NCBI GenBank assembly: GCA_021396245.1
Contig: WNYE01000003.1
Coordinates: forward strand, 372,001 to 436,000
Direction: 5' to 3'
Length of the DNA: 64,000 bases
From: Sporothrix humicola
Taxonomy: Eukaryota; Ascomycota; Sordariomycetes; Ophiostomatales; Ophiostomataceae
Of this stretch, positions 1 to 13,857 are shown piece after piece (the first letter of the stretch is position 1; each line of letters begins with the position of its first letter). The notes below the pieces were generated by a model. The model made no database searches. It was given only the letters and a program-made list of their open reading frames with translations, and was not told the DNA's origin. Position numbers and translations under genes: made by a program.

Positions 1-3000
1 AAGGATTTCCTATTAAGATCCCTACAAGTCGCCTGCAGGCATCGTCTTACAGCACCTAACACACTCACAATCCCAGCTCAAACGTGCAGTAGTGTCCACA
101 GCGAGTGTCTCGGATTGTTCTTTGGTTGTCTTCTTCCGTTTTCTAGTGTAGTGGGCCATATGTGAGAGAATCGATCACAAAATGTCGTCAAAAGTATTCG
201 TAAATGGCCTCTAACTTCGAGGTACTCCGAATAGCCTATGAGAACACATACGGCAACTGCCCGAAAGCCGACGAACGGGCCCTCTGTTCACTTTATTTTG
301 TTTTTCTCCAAAAGCCGGCTTGATATTGAACTTGCGGCTGCGTTGACGATCCATGCTTCTCGCGGAGAGGAAAAAAGGGAAGAGAAAAAGAAGAAGAAAA
401 GGTCCTTTGACCGGGTTTTTTGAGGCCCATCAAGATAATATATTGTCTTCACCGAGCAACAACAACGGCGACGTCGTCTCTCCTAGATTATCCATTGGCG
501 CCCGGGGAAAGGGCAGTCTACCCCGACCATGTGCTCTTTCTCCAGACGTTCTTCGGCACTTTTGTCTCTTTCTTTCCTTCTTGTCTCGAGAGAGTTCCCT
601 TTTTGGCAAAATTGTGGTCGTGATCTTCGAAAAAACAACCGTGCATTCTGTTTTCACTCGCACACTCATATCGTTACAGTTCGTCTGATTCTTATGAAAT
701 TTTACAAACAAATTGACTCGTCTCCCACAAGAATGCATCTTGTGTATCGTGGTCCACAAAGATCGTACCTTGCAGAGAATCAAGATATGAACCTGCCCCA
801 ATATCGTGCATACAAGTAGGTGCATAGAGAACTCTGTATTATGGAGTGCAGCACATATTACCCTCCCCTCTGATATTGTGTATCTTGTCCCCTCTTCTGC
901 AGCCAGGATGGCCGAATCCGAACACGACGATGAACTCTGAGATCGCCTGCAGCATAAAGTCGCACCTGATAAGTTTTGAGAGGAAAAGTAACCTTGAAGT
1001 TTAAAGTGAACGGATTTTGGTTGCAGAGCAGCGTAGCTCTGCATTGGGATAGCATTTCGGACCCTGTTTTCTCTTGTAGCGCACTAAACGATACTCCTGT
1101 GATATCGTATTGGTATCAGTGCGCAAAGTGACTAATAGAGAAGAGTGCAGCAACTTTATGCAGCGACCGTTGCAGCCATCACAGGTCCATTGTCACTGTC
1201 TCTTTTCATCTTCATTCTTCTCCTTTATTCTGAACAATCAAACACACAGACGGCAGACAATGGCAGTGTGCTCCATGCAGCTCCATGAAGAGTGTTACAG
1301 CACAGATGGTGTTAGTAAAGTGTAAGAATAAAATGTAGGAATAAATCGGAATTGTGAAGTGCACATATGTGGCATTGGCGATTCGTGCCGCCCATGTGAA
1401 GCATCAAATCGGCAGGACTGGACCAGAAAATGTTTCATTGGCAATTTGTTTCATAAACTACTGCAAGCACTTGTGACGGCGATGCTGCGTCCATGTAAAA
1501 GTGCTTCGACTTTCAACCTCGTGGTAGTATTTCCATTTATCGTCGTTTGGATTAGCCCCCCCTCTTTTCAATCTTTCAGTCTTTCAATCTACTTTTTACC
1601 TTTCTGGCTACTCGACTTAATCTCCTATTTTCCTTTCACGTTTCTTGATCCTCGAATCCATGAGAACCATGGTTTCGTAGAACTGGTCTTCCCAGGAATG
1701 TTCTCAACTATCTGTGACTGCATGGACTGCCCCTCATCCTCGATCCAGATAGATTGTCGTACACACAAAATCGGTGAACCCCACGTCCAATGGCCAATCC
1801 CATAACAAGATACAGGATCTTTTCCCAGAAAACCACACCTGAACACAAAACAGCATTCGGCATAACCTCGTTGTTTCTGGTTCGTTTCCTTCTGTTCGGG
1901 TCCTCCGTTTGGTCCATTGTTCGGCATTGTGCCCTGCTGTCCGCCGTTCGGCGCCCTTGTTTCAACTTCACCGCTTCCTTTTGCATTTTTGCGCCGTTTG
2001 TTTCATTATAGGTACTCTTCTATTTTCCTCAAATCATTTCTACCTTATGATGCCGGTCGATCACCCGTATTGCAAAGTTGATTGCCCGAAAAGGTGTCAC
2101 ATTATACAAGACGCAGAAAAATAAAAACCATATAAATAAGCACTTTTCATCTTCGGCTCGGGGATCGACAGTGCTTGCCGCAGGGTCCTACTCCGTTTCT
2201 TCCCTTCTCCTTCCTCCTTTCTCCTTGTTGCAGGAGGAGAGAAGGAAGATGCATCACTGTTTGAACTGCAGGTTGTGCCGTGACAGTGCGTTGTTCTCCC
2301 CAATGGAAAAAGGTTAATCTGTCCCGCTCGAGCATGGAGATGCACTCAATGCACGAGCTTTGACTTTTCAAAATATCCATTTTGCTGTGAATGTCTTCCC
2401 CCGTTTGAGGGGTTCGTCTCAAATTGGCCACGATGCTTCTTCAATTAAATTACCACAGCGGGAAAGTTTAAGTGGTTGCAGCAAAGACGGGATCTTCAAG
2501 TGGGAGACAGAGAAAAGTGTGTGTTTCCCCTCATTTTTGATCTCCTTTTTGATCTCTTTTTGATTGAGTCTGTTGACGACATGTGTTTAATGTGTGTCTG
2601 TGTTTAATGAGTTTCCAAGCATCGAGAGACCTCCTTCAAAAGGCACTTACACAACACTAATGCATCATCACGAGGCAGAGAACGCGTGGAGAAATACAAA
2701 CAGATCTAGAGCACACAAATAAATAAAAAATGCCCGTAGAATACCTTGAAAAACGCCCGTCTCGGCCCTATTCTCGTCATCACAAAGTTTAAACTTCACC
2801 ACATCTGTCGTCGTGCATGCACCGTGAGAAACTTTTTTGCTTCCAGCACACCCTCTTTGGAAGCTTTCGAAACACTGGCCGTTGATGCTGTTCGGTGTTT
2901 CTTTGTACTTTTTGGAAGAAGAAAAGCAACTTCCCTACAACTGTCCGGTCGGTGAGCCCAAAACCGCAAACTGCGCCGGCGCCACCCACTGTGGCTTGCA

Positions 3001-6000
3001 GGGACAAGTAAACTACAAAATGCCTTGTGCATGTATCTGTGTGATCTCGTGTATTCTTTCCTTTTGTTTGAAGTCATCTATTCTTCCACATGTCACTTCC
3101 AGTGCAAGCCAAGCCATCTTGGGACAACGCCGTGTTCGTGCAGACTCAAGCCTAGTTCCCCTCACGTTTCGTCTGTTGTCTGTTCCCCATCGTAGGCTGT
3201 GATCGGCAAAAGCTGAAAAGGACGACGAAACGAAGAACAAAAAGAAACAAGGAAACAGGAAACAGGAAACAGACGGAGAAGAGACCAAACAAAGGCCTGG
3301 GCATCTGAACAATTTTGCAGACTTTTCAGTACTTTCCAACGGCCGCCCAGCCGTTCGAGCAGGGACGATAGTACTCCGTACTTTTTGGTGAGAATAGGGG
3401 CTCTCAGGGCCCTTGGCTTGTCAATCTGTCAGAATAACGATATCACAATCACCGTCACCATAACCCAATATTACGCCAGTGACATGTCTTGCATGAGAGC
3501 AAGGAGGCGTGATTACTATCGTGAATGTGAATTTCGTCGACAAAAAAACCTCAAAAATAGGGGCAATTGTTGGTGATAGCTAGGCGAGTCCGTCGTTCAA
3601 AGAGACTGTGACAAGGGGATGACGGAAATGTTTTCTTTTTCTTCTTTCTTCGCTGCATTTTTCACCTCTTTCCTCTTGTGTGTCTTCCCCTCATGTTTCA
3701 GCAGGGGTGGAAGGAGCGCCCGTCTCCGATACAACGGTACAGCCCTTGCTCGGTGCTCCTTCCCTCTCGGCCCCCTGTTCCTGACTTGCTTCTTTTGAGA
3801 GCAATTGGCCAATAGGAAGGCGCAGGTGGCCTTTGGTGCTCGAAACATGAAGAATATCACCAAAAATAGCAGGTAAGAAGTCTTCTCCAGCCCCATCGTC
3901 AGAAAGGGGCAGGAGCGAGAGTGAGAGAATACTAAAGTACCCAGCAAAAAAGGTGCAAAGTTGCAAACCTTCACAAAAGCTTGGCAAAAGTTTGTTTCGC
4001 CATGTTGGTGATCTTTGCCTATTGACGTGATAGTTCAACGAAGCTAGAACAAAAGAACGACGAGGAAGAACAAGAAAAGGAAGGAGGATGGAGGATGAAT
4101 GTCAGTGATTGTTTCGAACATGACGTTTGGGAATCTTGAGATATGCAAGTAAGACGATAGAAAAACAAAAATAGAGATAGTCGACACCATTACAGACAGA
4201 AACTATAACAAAAGAGAACAAAAGAGAACCAAAAAGAACGAGGCCCTCTCCAAGCCCTCCCAAGGCGCTCTCCCATTGACGCAAAGGGAAACATCCACGA
4301 TGCAAGTGAGAAATAAGCCCGACAAGACTGACAGCAGAGATGAAGGAGTGTTCGTAGAAAGACCGAGTTGTCCGTCCTCCTTTTTGCGAGGATAGAATTT
4401 GTAAATGCCATGCTGATTGACGAGATAGTAATGAATGTAATTCTCAGTACGTCGTGTGCCCCTCAAATCCTCAAATGGCAGCCTGCGCACAGATAAAGGC
4501 GCAGTTCCCGTCCTGGCGAAATCGTACGACTTGAGAACCCTTTGGCAGCGCCTGGTTATTTCTCATTGGTTACGACATAACGGGAATGTGTGCACACTGT
4601 ATTTTTTTGACAGGAACCGGTGTGTAAGCTGGAGGCTATGATACTGCGGAAGGGAATCCGTCTGTGACGGTGATAAAGTTGACACTCGCTTGTCGTATGG
4701 GCGAGTTGAAGAAAAATGAAGAATATTTAAAATATCCACATCCACCATCCACGCTCTCGGGATGCTTTCTTTTCTCGTCTGGTCTCTTTAGCTCTTAGTT
4801 TCTGATGAGAAAGGTTCTTCTCTTCTAGAAGGCCTAGAGCGTCAGCCTGAGAGGGGCAAGAGTGGGCAACCGTTCGATTCTGATTTTGACTCTGACTCTG
4901 TATCGTTGAAGATGGAGAAGATGGAGACGATGAACAGGCTAGACAAACTATAGAAAGCTAAAGAAACCTCTTTAACTTTTCTTTAGATTTAGACCCTGCA
5001 GTTTGAAGGATGAGCTTCCCAAGAAGAGAAGTATGGCCGGTGTTCGTGGCGTTCGCTTGTCTTGTCTTGCCTTGTCTTCGACTTTCGCTTGTCTTTATGG
5101 GCCTTTCTAATTCTCACCAACGATGGAGACAAGGCGATAGCGTGTCTCGCGAGTGATGCCATGCCTGTCTTTAACACTCCTTTTTGGGTCTTTTTTGGAG
5201 AAACTTGGGGGCCTGACTTGGTCAGGGCGCTCGTCCTGGAGGGAGAAAGCCAAGGATTGACCACGAGGAGGAGGATCATTTGGGGATCATGAGGATCATT
5301 GTCAAGACTTGGCCTGGGCTTGATGGAGAGCAAAACGGAGTATTGCAGATACGAAAAGACAAGACAGTGAGGATGCAAAAGGAGAGGAGGAGAGAAGAGA
5401 AAATGAGAAAATCAAAAGCGAGGATAGAGTTTCCTTACGCGAGTCGTGAATGTCTAGACTCTTTAGACTCTTCTGATCGAAAAGTTTACATAACTTCAGA
5501 CAGCCTGGACCTTGTCGGGCAGGGTTTGTTGACTTTATATGTCTCCTAGCGCTCCTCTTAGCTGTCAAGAGAAGCGAAGGAGGTCGACAAGGAGAAGGCA
5601 AGATGGAAAAACAGTCAAGGTGAAGAGACACGAGAACTTCATGATGGACTCGTTGGACCGGCGAGCTTGACGACCATCAGTTGTGGACATTCATGTCGAC
5701 ATCACGAATGGACTGTCATCTTGTTTTGGCCCCTTTCCTCTTACCCATTTACTCCTTTTATCAACTTCTCTCCTTGCTGACTCTTGTCATATTTCGTCAC
5801 ATTTCTCCTGGATATTTTACGGGATTTTCCACTGGATCATCATTGTCTCGGCTCCATCCGGGCCTGGTCACGGCCACTTGCTGCTTTTGTCGAGTAATTT
5901 AAAAGAATGCGGATACTCGATGATGCTCCCTGGAGTGAGGAGTCTGAGTCTCGATGCTTGACGGAAGTCCTCCGGATGCATCTCGACGGCGGTTTTATTT

Positions 6001-8569
6001 ACGCACAAGGCTTGCAGTTCATGCATGGTTGGTTTTTGTCTGGGTTCCGTATTAGCCTGCAAGCTGCAAGGCCTGGATCGAGAAAGACCCTCATAATTTG
6101 CCACTCGAGCTCAGGTCGACATCAGTCCTCGGGAGCCCCCTTTCATGATCGTGATGATGCACCCTTCTGCTCCATCTCCCCCACTTCCCCTTATTCTTTT
6201 CTCTTCTTCTGGTCAAGTATCGTCGAGGGTACTCGAAGGTAGGGTAGGAATCTCCAGAAAAGCTGAGACAAGCTAAACAAGGCAAGCGGCGCCGGCCACG
6301 CTCCGTGCGCCAGCCAGGCCTAAGGCCTCGCCATTGGCGTTGGCGGGCTGTGGGAATGTCTCAACAACGTGGCTAGGGCCTGCTAGCGGGCGGAATGGGG
6401 CTTGTGGATTCTGTCTTAATGTTAATGTTTAGCGGAGGCTTAACGGCGAACCGCTGTGAATTAGAGTTGTTCCAGCAAGTGTTAGCGTGCTGGCAGCACC
6501 AACACCTGCAAGTCTAGACCTGTCACCAACGGACAGCTCCCAGCGAGCTGGAAGACTTCTATGATAATATGAACAACCCCCATTACTTCCATTTTGAGTC
6601 TTAACAAACCTCTGTTAATGACCATTTTTGCTGGGAACGGTGTTGCATCTGTCCATCTTTTACCCTCCAATTCCCCTTCCAATTGCCCCCCATTCATTTT
6701 ATTTTGAAGCCTTTCCCCTCATAAAAGTGACAAAACGACAGCCGGTGTCACATCTCAGAAGAAGAGCTGAGGGGGACGAAAAAGAAGAGATGAAGACAGT
6801 GCATTGAAAGTGGCGTCGAGAGTTGAGAACGAGCCCTTGTCAAATTTCGGCTACGACGTAATCCGGGAAGGAAGAACGTTGACAGTGACAGATGGGGGGC
6901 AGAATGGCAATATAGAAGAGGACGATAATATGTCGTACAGCAGTAAACATGACAACAGACGGATAGAAAAAGAAAATGAAAGGAAAAAAGAGAATGAAAG
7001 TAGCGTTGACCGAGACAGCCGACGGTGACACACAACTATCACAAAAGCAACATCGTGAAGGTGAAGATCCTTCGCAATTTCGAGATTGGAGAACGAGAGA
7101 ACAGAGCGTCGACGATCCCCGTGCTGGCCGATCCCCGAGGAAGGACAAAGGCCAAGAGGCAGACAGTAGAAGAGAATCACATCATTGGATGTTGCACGGA
7201 GGATGTTGTCTTGACGTTCCTTTCTTTTTGCTTTTGCTTGGTCTCTTGTCTCCCTTCTCGTTGACGTTTTGACACCTGCCAGAAAAGCGCCACAAAAAAA
7301 AAAAAAGTAAGTCAACTTTGTGTCTAAACGAGATTGCAAGTTTGTGGGGAAAGGTGAGGGAGCAAAGAGAAAAAGGAGGATCGTGGCATGTGGATGTTGT
7401 AGCTTGTCACAGACAGGAGAACGACGAAAAAAAAGTCACAAGCTGGTGAACAGACTTGCTGATCTCGTTTTCTCTTTTTGCTTTCCTCCTGTTTCTATCT
7501 TTTAGCCCTTCTCTCAATTCTGGTCCACGATGCAAGCGCTCTGATGAGCCAGGAGTTGTGCAGAAGAGGGGGAAGAAAGGCAGACTGAAGAAAAAAGTAG
7601 ACAAATTGGTGGAAAACATCAAAGCACAAGCTCAATAGAGAAAGTATGAAAAATGCAGGGTGTGCGCACAGAGGCACATCTGCACAGTAGGCACACATCT
7701 AGACACAAGATCCAGTACACCAACACTGTACAGAGAAGGTGCACAAAATGAAACGAGATGAGAGGAATCTGTGATTATGGGATGAAATATAGAATGATTG
7801 AAAGAATGGTCGAAGAGCTGCTGTTCGGAGCACTCTCCCCACGATTTGTCGTCTCGTGATGCCTCTGTGCCGTTTCCAATTATTTGGGCGAGGCTCTCAG
7901 ACACTCATCCGCACCTTTTTGAGGAGAAGAGCACACGGCATGAACGTGGCCCAAAGTGCTTGCATGATGCAGGTGTAGCTTGACCCAACTCGGCCTTTGT
8001 TTGGTCTCATCTTGATCTTTGACCTTTTGTCGTGCATCTGCTTGTGCTCTTCTTTAAACAGTCTGGAGTACATGTAAATCGTCCCATCCTGCCGTCTACC
8101 CCGTATGAACCATTTTCGCCGCTGGACTGGGCCATGTTGTGCTTCCCGTCTGCTGCCGTTTGCACTGTCCAAAATGCAGTACAGAACTGTAGCCACGGCA
8201 TTGTGCAGGTGAATATGCCGTGGTTGCGTGCAGGTGCAGGTGCACTGGAGGCAAGTGCATCGACAACTTTTTAATGGAGATGCAGGGTCTTTGATGAAGA
8301 GAAGGAGACAGTTGTCCAAGTAGTATTACTTTATGAATTATATACAAGAAAGGTATAACCAAAGAGTTATGCTATGTGCAAACGGCGTGATGTCTGGGTA
8401 CTGGTGAGCAAGAGAACAAGAAGGGGAAAAAAGAATAAAAGAATAATAAAAAAGAACAAACAAACAGAATCATATCATCGTACCAAAAGACGCTACAAAC
8501 AGTCCAAAAAAAGAGTGAAGTGGAGGAAAGAGAGAATTAAAAGTAAAATGGGATAATCGCCCACCCCCA
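1..8569. other. gene-free stretch, left end
   Basis: No reading frame in these 8.6 kb resembles a known protein or shows the G/C-ending codon bias of the real genes in this window. Open frames here are short and low-complexity, made of purine or pyrimidine runs. Visible content: a GTACTCCGTAC near-palindrome at 3371, its 12-base relative ACGGAGTATTGC at 5335, purine-rich tracts near 5380-5430 and 6960-7010, a G/C-rich patch near 6285-6400, and GTGCA-rich sequence at 7640-7770 and 8200-8265. It may be intergenic DNA, untranslated RNA, or old repeat debris; I cannot tell which. Confidence 0.6.
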
Positions 8570-11227
8570 CTACGACAGGCCGTCGCCGTTGATGGCGAAC
8601 GTCCCGACAAGCGGCAGGTTGCGGCTGCTCGCGCCGACGCTGACCGTGTAGGTGCCGGCCTGCAGCCGCCACTTTTGCGCGACGACGTCCCAGTAGCTGA
8701 GATCGCGACGGGTCAGCGCAAACGTGACCGTGGCCGTCTCGCCGGCGGCCAGCGTTGTCTTTTCGAAGCCGCGGAGCTGGCGGACGGGGATTTTGATGGA
8801 TGAGTCGGCGGGGGTCGGGATGGTCAGGTAGAGCTGGGCCACTTCGGCGCCGGACACGTCACCAGTATTTTTGATGTCCGCCGTCACAGTCACCAGCTTG
8901 TCCCACAGGTCGGCCTGGCCACCCTGGTTGACGGCACCGGCCGGGTACTCGGCAAACAGGTTGGTTTCGACCGACGACACGGGCTGCGACTTTTGAATGG
9001 CCAGGTTGGCGTACCCAAAGGTGGTGTACGACAGACCGTATCCAAACTCGTAGCGGGGCGTAATGTTGGCGGCGTCAAAGCGGCGGTAGTCGATAAAGAC
9101 GCCTTCCGTAAAGTTGGCCTGCGGGAAGTTGCCAAAGATGCCTTCGGGCAGGTCAGGCTTGAGCAGGGTGCCGTAGTCGGTGTCTTTCTTGGCGACAGTG
9201 TAGGGGAGCTTTCCAGACGGGTTGGCGTCGCCGTACAGAATGGAGACGAGAGCATCACCGGAAGCCTCACCGGGCAGGTGGGCAAAAATGAGCGCGGTGA
9301 CGTTGGGATGGTCGATCCAGGCCTCGACAACACGCACACCAGCATTGTGCAGGACGACAATAGTGTTGCTGCACTTGCCGGCGACGTTGGCAATTAGCTG
9401 GTCGGTGTAGGTATCCGACAGCTCTGAGCGGTCCATGGCCTCGGACGCCCAGGCGTTGCCAAAGACGAGACAGGCGTCCGAGACACCGCTGATGGTAGGG
9501 TTCTGCGAAGTGAAATCCCAGAAGAGCTGCGTGCCGTCCTTCCGGGCGCGGTTCTGCAGAGCGTCAAAGGGCGCGCTGACCGTCGTCTGTGAGTTGGCGC
9601 CCGACCCGCCGCCGCTGAACAGCGTGCCGTAGGGGGCAATGGAGAGTGCGTTGGGGTCCGGGCTTCCCAAGAAGCCGGCGAGGATGTCGGTGACGTTGGC
9701 GGACTCTGCGCCGAAGACCCAGGCAGAGATACTGCCTCCATAATCATTCTGGTCGGGTGCGCGGGCCGAGTAGCCAAAGATGGACAGGAACTTGGGCGTC
9801 TTGAGGGGCAGCGAGTTGTTGTTCTTGACGAGGACGTGGCCTTCGATGGCGCCGTCCAGAAGCGTCTGGCGAGCGGCAGGGTCGCGTGCGTCGACAATCT
9901 TGTGTGGCTTGGACAGGTCGGCAGGCATACCAACGCCGGGCTCGGGAATGGCCGTGTCCTGGCCCATCTGGTACCACGAGGCTACGATGCGGGTAGCCAT
10001 GTCGGTGATGCGCGACTCGGGAATGGAGCCGTTCTTCACGGCATTGACCAGGTTGTTGCCCCAGTAGGCGCTGTTCGGCATGGCGACATCGAGACCAGCC
10101 AGGGCAGAGGCAACACCAGAGTGCTGGCCTCCCCAGTCGGACACGACAAAGCCCTGGAAGCCGAGCTCCGTCTTGAGCAGACCATTGAGTGTCTTGCTGT
10201 TGGCGCAGCCGTACGAGTTGTTGACGCGGTTGTACGAGCACATGATGTTGCCCGAGCCGGCAAAAACGGCGTCCTGGAAGGGCCACAGGTACAGCTCGTG
10301 TATGGTGCGGTCGTCAATGTTGGACGACACCGACTGCACGTCGCCCGAGTTGACCGACTGCAGACGGTTTGTCTCCTGCTCGTTGCCAATGTAGTGCTTG
10401 GTGCTTGTGATGACGCCCGTTTCCTGGGTACCAACGACTGTCTCATAGACCAAACCGCCAGCCAGGTATGGGTCGACAGAAAACCCCTCCCAGTACCGGC
10501 CACTGAGCACGGTCCGTCCCGCGGGGCCAACGACAGGGCCCAGAATGACATTGACGCCCTTCTTCTTGAACTCGTTGGCCATGCCGACCGCACGAGCCGC
10601 CGCAAGATCGCGGTTCCAGCTGGCGCCGACGTGAATGCCGGCGGGCCAGGCACTGACAAAGTCCGCGTTGCGCAGACCGTTGCCGGCATCGCTCATGCAC
10701 ATGCCCGTGAAATTGAGACGGGGCACGGCCGGGATGGTGCCAGAGCAGCCGTTCGTGGAGGACACACCAGCCGTCAGATTGACCTTTTCCTCGAGAGTCA
10801 TGGCCGAGACAAGTGCGACGGCCTTGTTATAGGCAACAGCCCAGGTGCCGACACCAGTCATGTCTGGAGAAGGGTAGACTGGTGGAGACTCGCCGTAAAA
10901 GTACGAGTCATTGGTGATGAGGCCGGGGTAAGGAGTGGCAGCATCGGCTCTCTTGGTGTGAGAAGTCGTCTTGTGATGCATGCTATGGCCACCGCACAGA
11001 GCTGCGAGCCGGGACAGACCGCCGCCAACAATCAACAGGAGTGAAAGAACCGTGAAAGCAAGGCCTCTCTGCGTGCGCAGGAACGGAATCTGTGCACGCA
11101 GGCCTGCGAGTCAGCTGCTCTTGTCGGGCGGCGGTGGTGATGCAGCCTGGTCATCAATTACACGGTATGCAGCCGTGTTGGGCCGCTTCTCGCTCGAGCT
11201 GTTCATCGTGTTGTTGGTAGCAGCCAT
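8570..11227 (-). CDS. GH3 beta-glucosidase, type II membrane-anchored
   Basis: Glycoside hydrolase family 3 enzyme, expected to cut terminal beta-glucose from cello-oligosaccharides or other beta-glucosides. My model has two exons: 11164-11227 and 8570-11103, with a 60-nt intron between, giving 865 residues. Residues 1-34 form a short hydrophilic, basic-ended tail, about 35-52 a membrane helix, and the rest the catalytic region. The nucleophile is the Asp of VVSDWGG (D344); the (alpha/beta)8 domain is followed by the alpha/beta sandwich and a C-terminal fibronectin-III-like domain. A Lys-Arg pair at 72-73 could be a Kex2-type site that frees the enzyme. Without the intron an in-frame TGA separates the first ATG from the helix; the next ATG (residue 63) would give a form with no anchor. 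Family certain; start and intron inferred from frame, branch site and the anchor they restore. Pyrimidine-rich sequence lies upstream. Confidence 0.93.
11104..11163 (-). other. predicted 60-nt intron carrying an in-frame stop
   Basis: On the minus strand it begins GTGTAA (weak donor) and ends CTCGCAG, with a good branch site GCTGAC 7 nt before the AG. Being 60 nt long it keeps the frame, and it contains the TGA that otherwise ends the reading frame after 38 codons. Removal joins TAC-C to GC-CTG in frame and restores a basic tail plus membrane helix to the GH3 enzyme. Inferred from sequence; no transcript data. Confidence 0.6.
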
Positions 11228-13857
11228 TGTGAGTGGTGGAGTGTGAATGGCTGTTTGTTGATGTGAACGTGTCGAGATGCAAGAGTCGCGATGTTTTCTC
11301 TCGTCACATCCACGAGTTGTGGCGATGAGACTGGTAATATAAGAATGACTCGATAGGCGACATAAATTGATGCAATAATGGGGGAGCAGAAAAACAAGGC
11401 AGGGACGGGTCGTCTAAATGAAGCTTAAACTTGAAGACTGGGCCGGAGCTACTCGTATAGCTTTTCTTTGTCCTAGTGTCTCTCTTCTGTCTTGGATATT
11501 TTTGCTGGTTTGCGGGGGTGGAGATGCCAGCAGCATTAAATAGTAAAGAGCGGACGATCGCAAAGGGAAAAGAGAGGTCTCAGTTAAGAGACAGGCAAGA
11601 GCGAAGCTGAACACAAATGCAAACTGGGAAGGCCCGATGCAGTTCACGTCGGTCGCAGTTGCAGCTGTAGTGTCGTCGCAGTCGAAGCTCGGAGAATACT
11701 CCAATACGTCGTATGGGCGAGAGGGGGTTCTTTCTGGAAGCGGAAGTCGTTGTACCGATTTGGCGAGGAAAGAGAGGAAAGAATGAAAACAAACGAGAGG
11801 AACAACAAAACGAGAAAGAGCGACCGAGATCCGTTGGTCTCGGGAAACCACGAGGTGTAAAAAGGAAAGGGGAAACCAGAAAAACACGAACGACGCGAAA
11901 AGAAAGAGGCAGGAGCGGTCTGGTACCAACCCCAACCCAGCTCGCAAGCCTCGGTCGTTTTTGTTAGTATTTTTGTCGCTCTTTTTGACGATTTTGCTCA
12001 CCTCCTCTCTTACTCTCCTTTTCTTTGGGCCTTTTACTTTTTGCTATGCGTTTCACTTCTTTTGTTCACGGGATCTTACCAACCGGCCGAGAAGTTGCTG
12101 GGTCGATAGGATCATTACCATTTATTACAGGACCATGCCGGTTCATTGACAGTAAGCAGTAATTAGCACGCAGTTTTCAAGATTCTCTATGCAGTTTGCG
12201 TATAGTTTATTAGGGAGCTCTACGACAGAAAGCTGCATTGGGATCAAATTGGACGCCACCTGGGCCGCCATCAGCTCCTTTGGCGATCCTTTGGATGCAT
12301 CTTAGGGCTCCTTTGGATCTAATGAGCCTCCTGAGATTTCTTGGAGCTTGGTACTTGGGGCAAGTCAGACTCTGCCAACGTCACTTGGTGCTCCTCGGAA
12401 GTCCCTGTTCAATCTCATCGTTCCTTCCCCAAGCTTCCTGGGGGATGCTTCCGATGGGTCGGAATCTGTAAAGAACATCTCACAGAAAATGACAAGAGCG
12501 TTGCGCAAAGACAACAACAACACGACAGCTGACGGAGGACAACAAGGTCGAGGCAGTGACGCACCCCTGTCGTTATTTGCGGGGGAAGAGAGGTCAACAA
12601 GAGAAAAGAGGGGGCAGGAAGGCGCTTGGTTGGCTGAAATGGACGAGCCCAGCCAGAAAAGTGGAGTCTTTCCTGCCTTTCAAGGCCAGACCAGGGCAAA
12701 ATGGGCAAGAACGGTCGAGTGAATACGCGGAGCCAGAACGGCCGACGGATTAAGCTTTAGTGGCTTTAGCACCGCCCTCTAGTGAGCGAGTGGGTGCTGC
12801 CGTTTGAATTTAGCACACATCAGTTCACTTACACGTGGACGGCAGACTGCAGCTGCCTGACATGGCATATTACACAAAGTGAGAAGTATGAAGTAAAGAA
12901 GTCTGATATTAGTGAGATGCTCAATAATATGTGAGATGATACGGAATTCGCATAGACATCGAAAAATCGATGCCAAGAGGTGGCACACGCAGACACACGC
13001 ACGCAGAAAACTGCATTGCAACGTCAATTGCCGCCGAGCTGTGCTCCGCAAGCCGAACGTCGTAATTCCCACGATGTTCCGGCGATTTGATCGGCAGTTG
13101 ACGGGAGACATAAGAATATCAAAGAATAAAGAGCAGAGGACAAGACGAAATATCACGGACAGGCACGTTTTCCGAGAAAAGATCGACAAGGTGACGTTGA
13201 TTGACTTGATTGACAGAAATGCCGAGGGCAGACAAGATGACGAACAGATTGGTAACGACAGGCGGTCTAAAGGAGACAGGAACTAGCAATATCCAGAAGA
13301 TGTCCATGGAGATCCGGGACAAAATACGACGAAAGGAAAAGAAAACAAAACGAAATGCCACCAGAAAGTATCATCAAAGCTACCCAGAAGGTCGAGATTC
13401 TTGGTCAAGGACCCAAGCCGAGGTCCACGACCCCGGCATCGTGAAAAGAGACGAAAAGAGAGGATGAAAGAAACAAATTCGTGGAAGAAAAACAGACCAA
13501 GACGAAAACCAAACAAAAACCAAGACGAACCCAACACCCAAAACCAAAAACAATTCTCCGATGCACGTAAAAGGACCGAATCTGGCAAGCAAAAATGAGG
13601 GGGAAATGGGGAGAAGACAAGGAGATGGAGAGATTGACGAAAATCAAAGAGGAAATACAACCAAACAACAAGAAAAACAACGATAGATGGACCCAAAATG
13701 CGGAGAATAAAAAAAGCGATAACGACAGCCTGCCGAGGATTATCCGTGGCCGAAAGCAAAATGAAAAGAAAGAAAAGAATAGGAAAAAAAAAAGGAAAAA
13801 AAAGAAAGATCAAAATGAACGACAGGAGACACCCTCTCCCTTCTCTTCTTTTATTCT
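11228..13857. other. GH3 upstream region and MARVEL-like gene 3' flank
   Basis: No gene is recognised. From 11.4 to 12.0 kb the minus strand is pyrimidine-rich, as in the leaders of other genes here, so this is probably the GH3 promoter and leader; a TATATT-like element lies near 11340. Degenerate CTCCTTTGG-type repeats occur at 12270-12330. From about 13.3 to 13.85 kb the plus strand is strongly A/G-rich, which makes long but low-complexity frames on the opposite strand. Confidence 0.5.

Noticed and set aside
9836..11044. 402-codon plus-strand frame opposite the GH3 gene
   Set aside because: Antisense shadow made by G/C-ending codons of the true gene; no recognisable domain.
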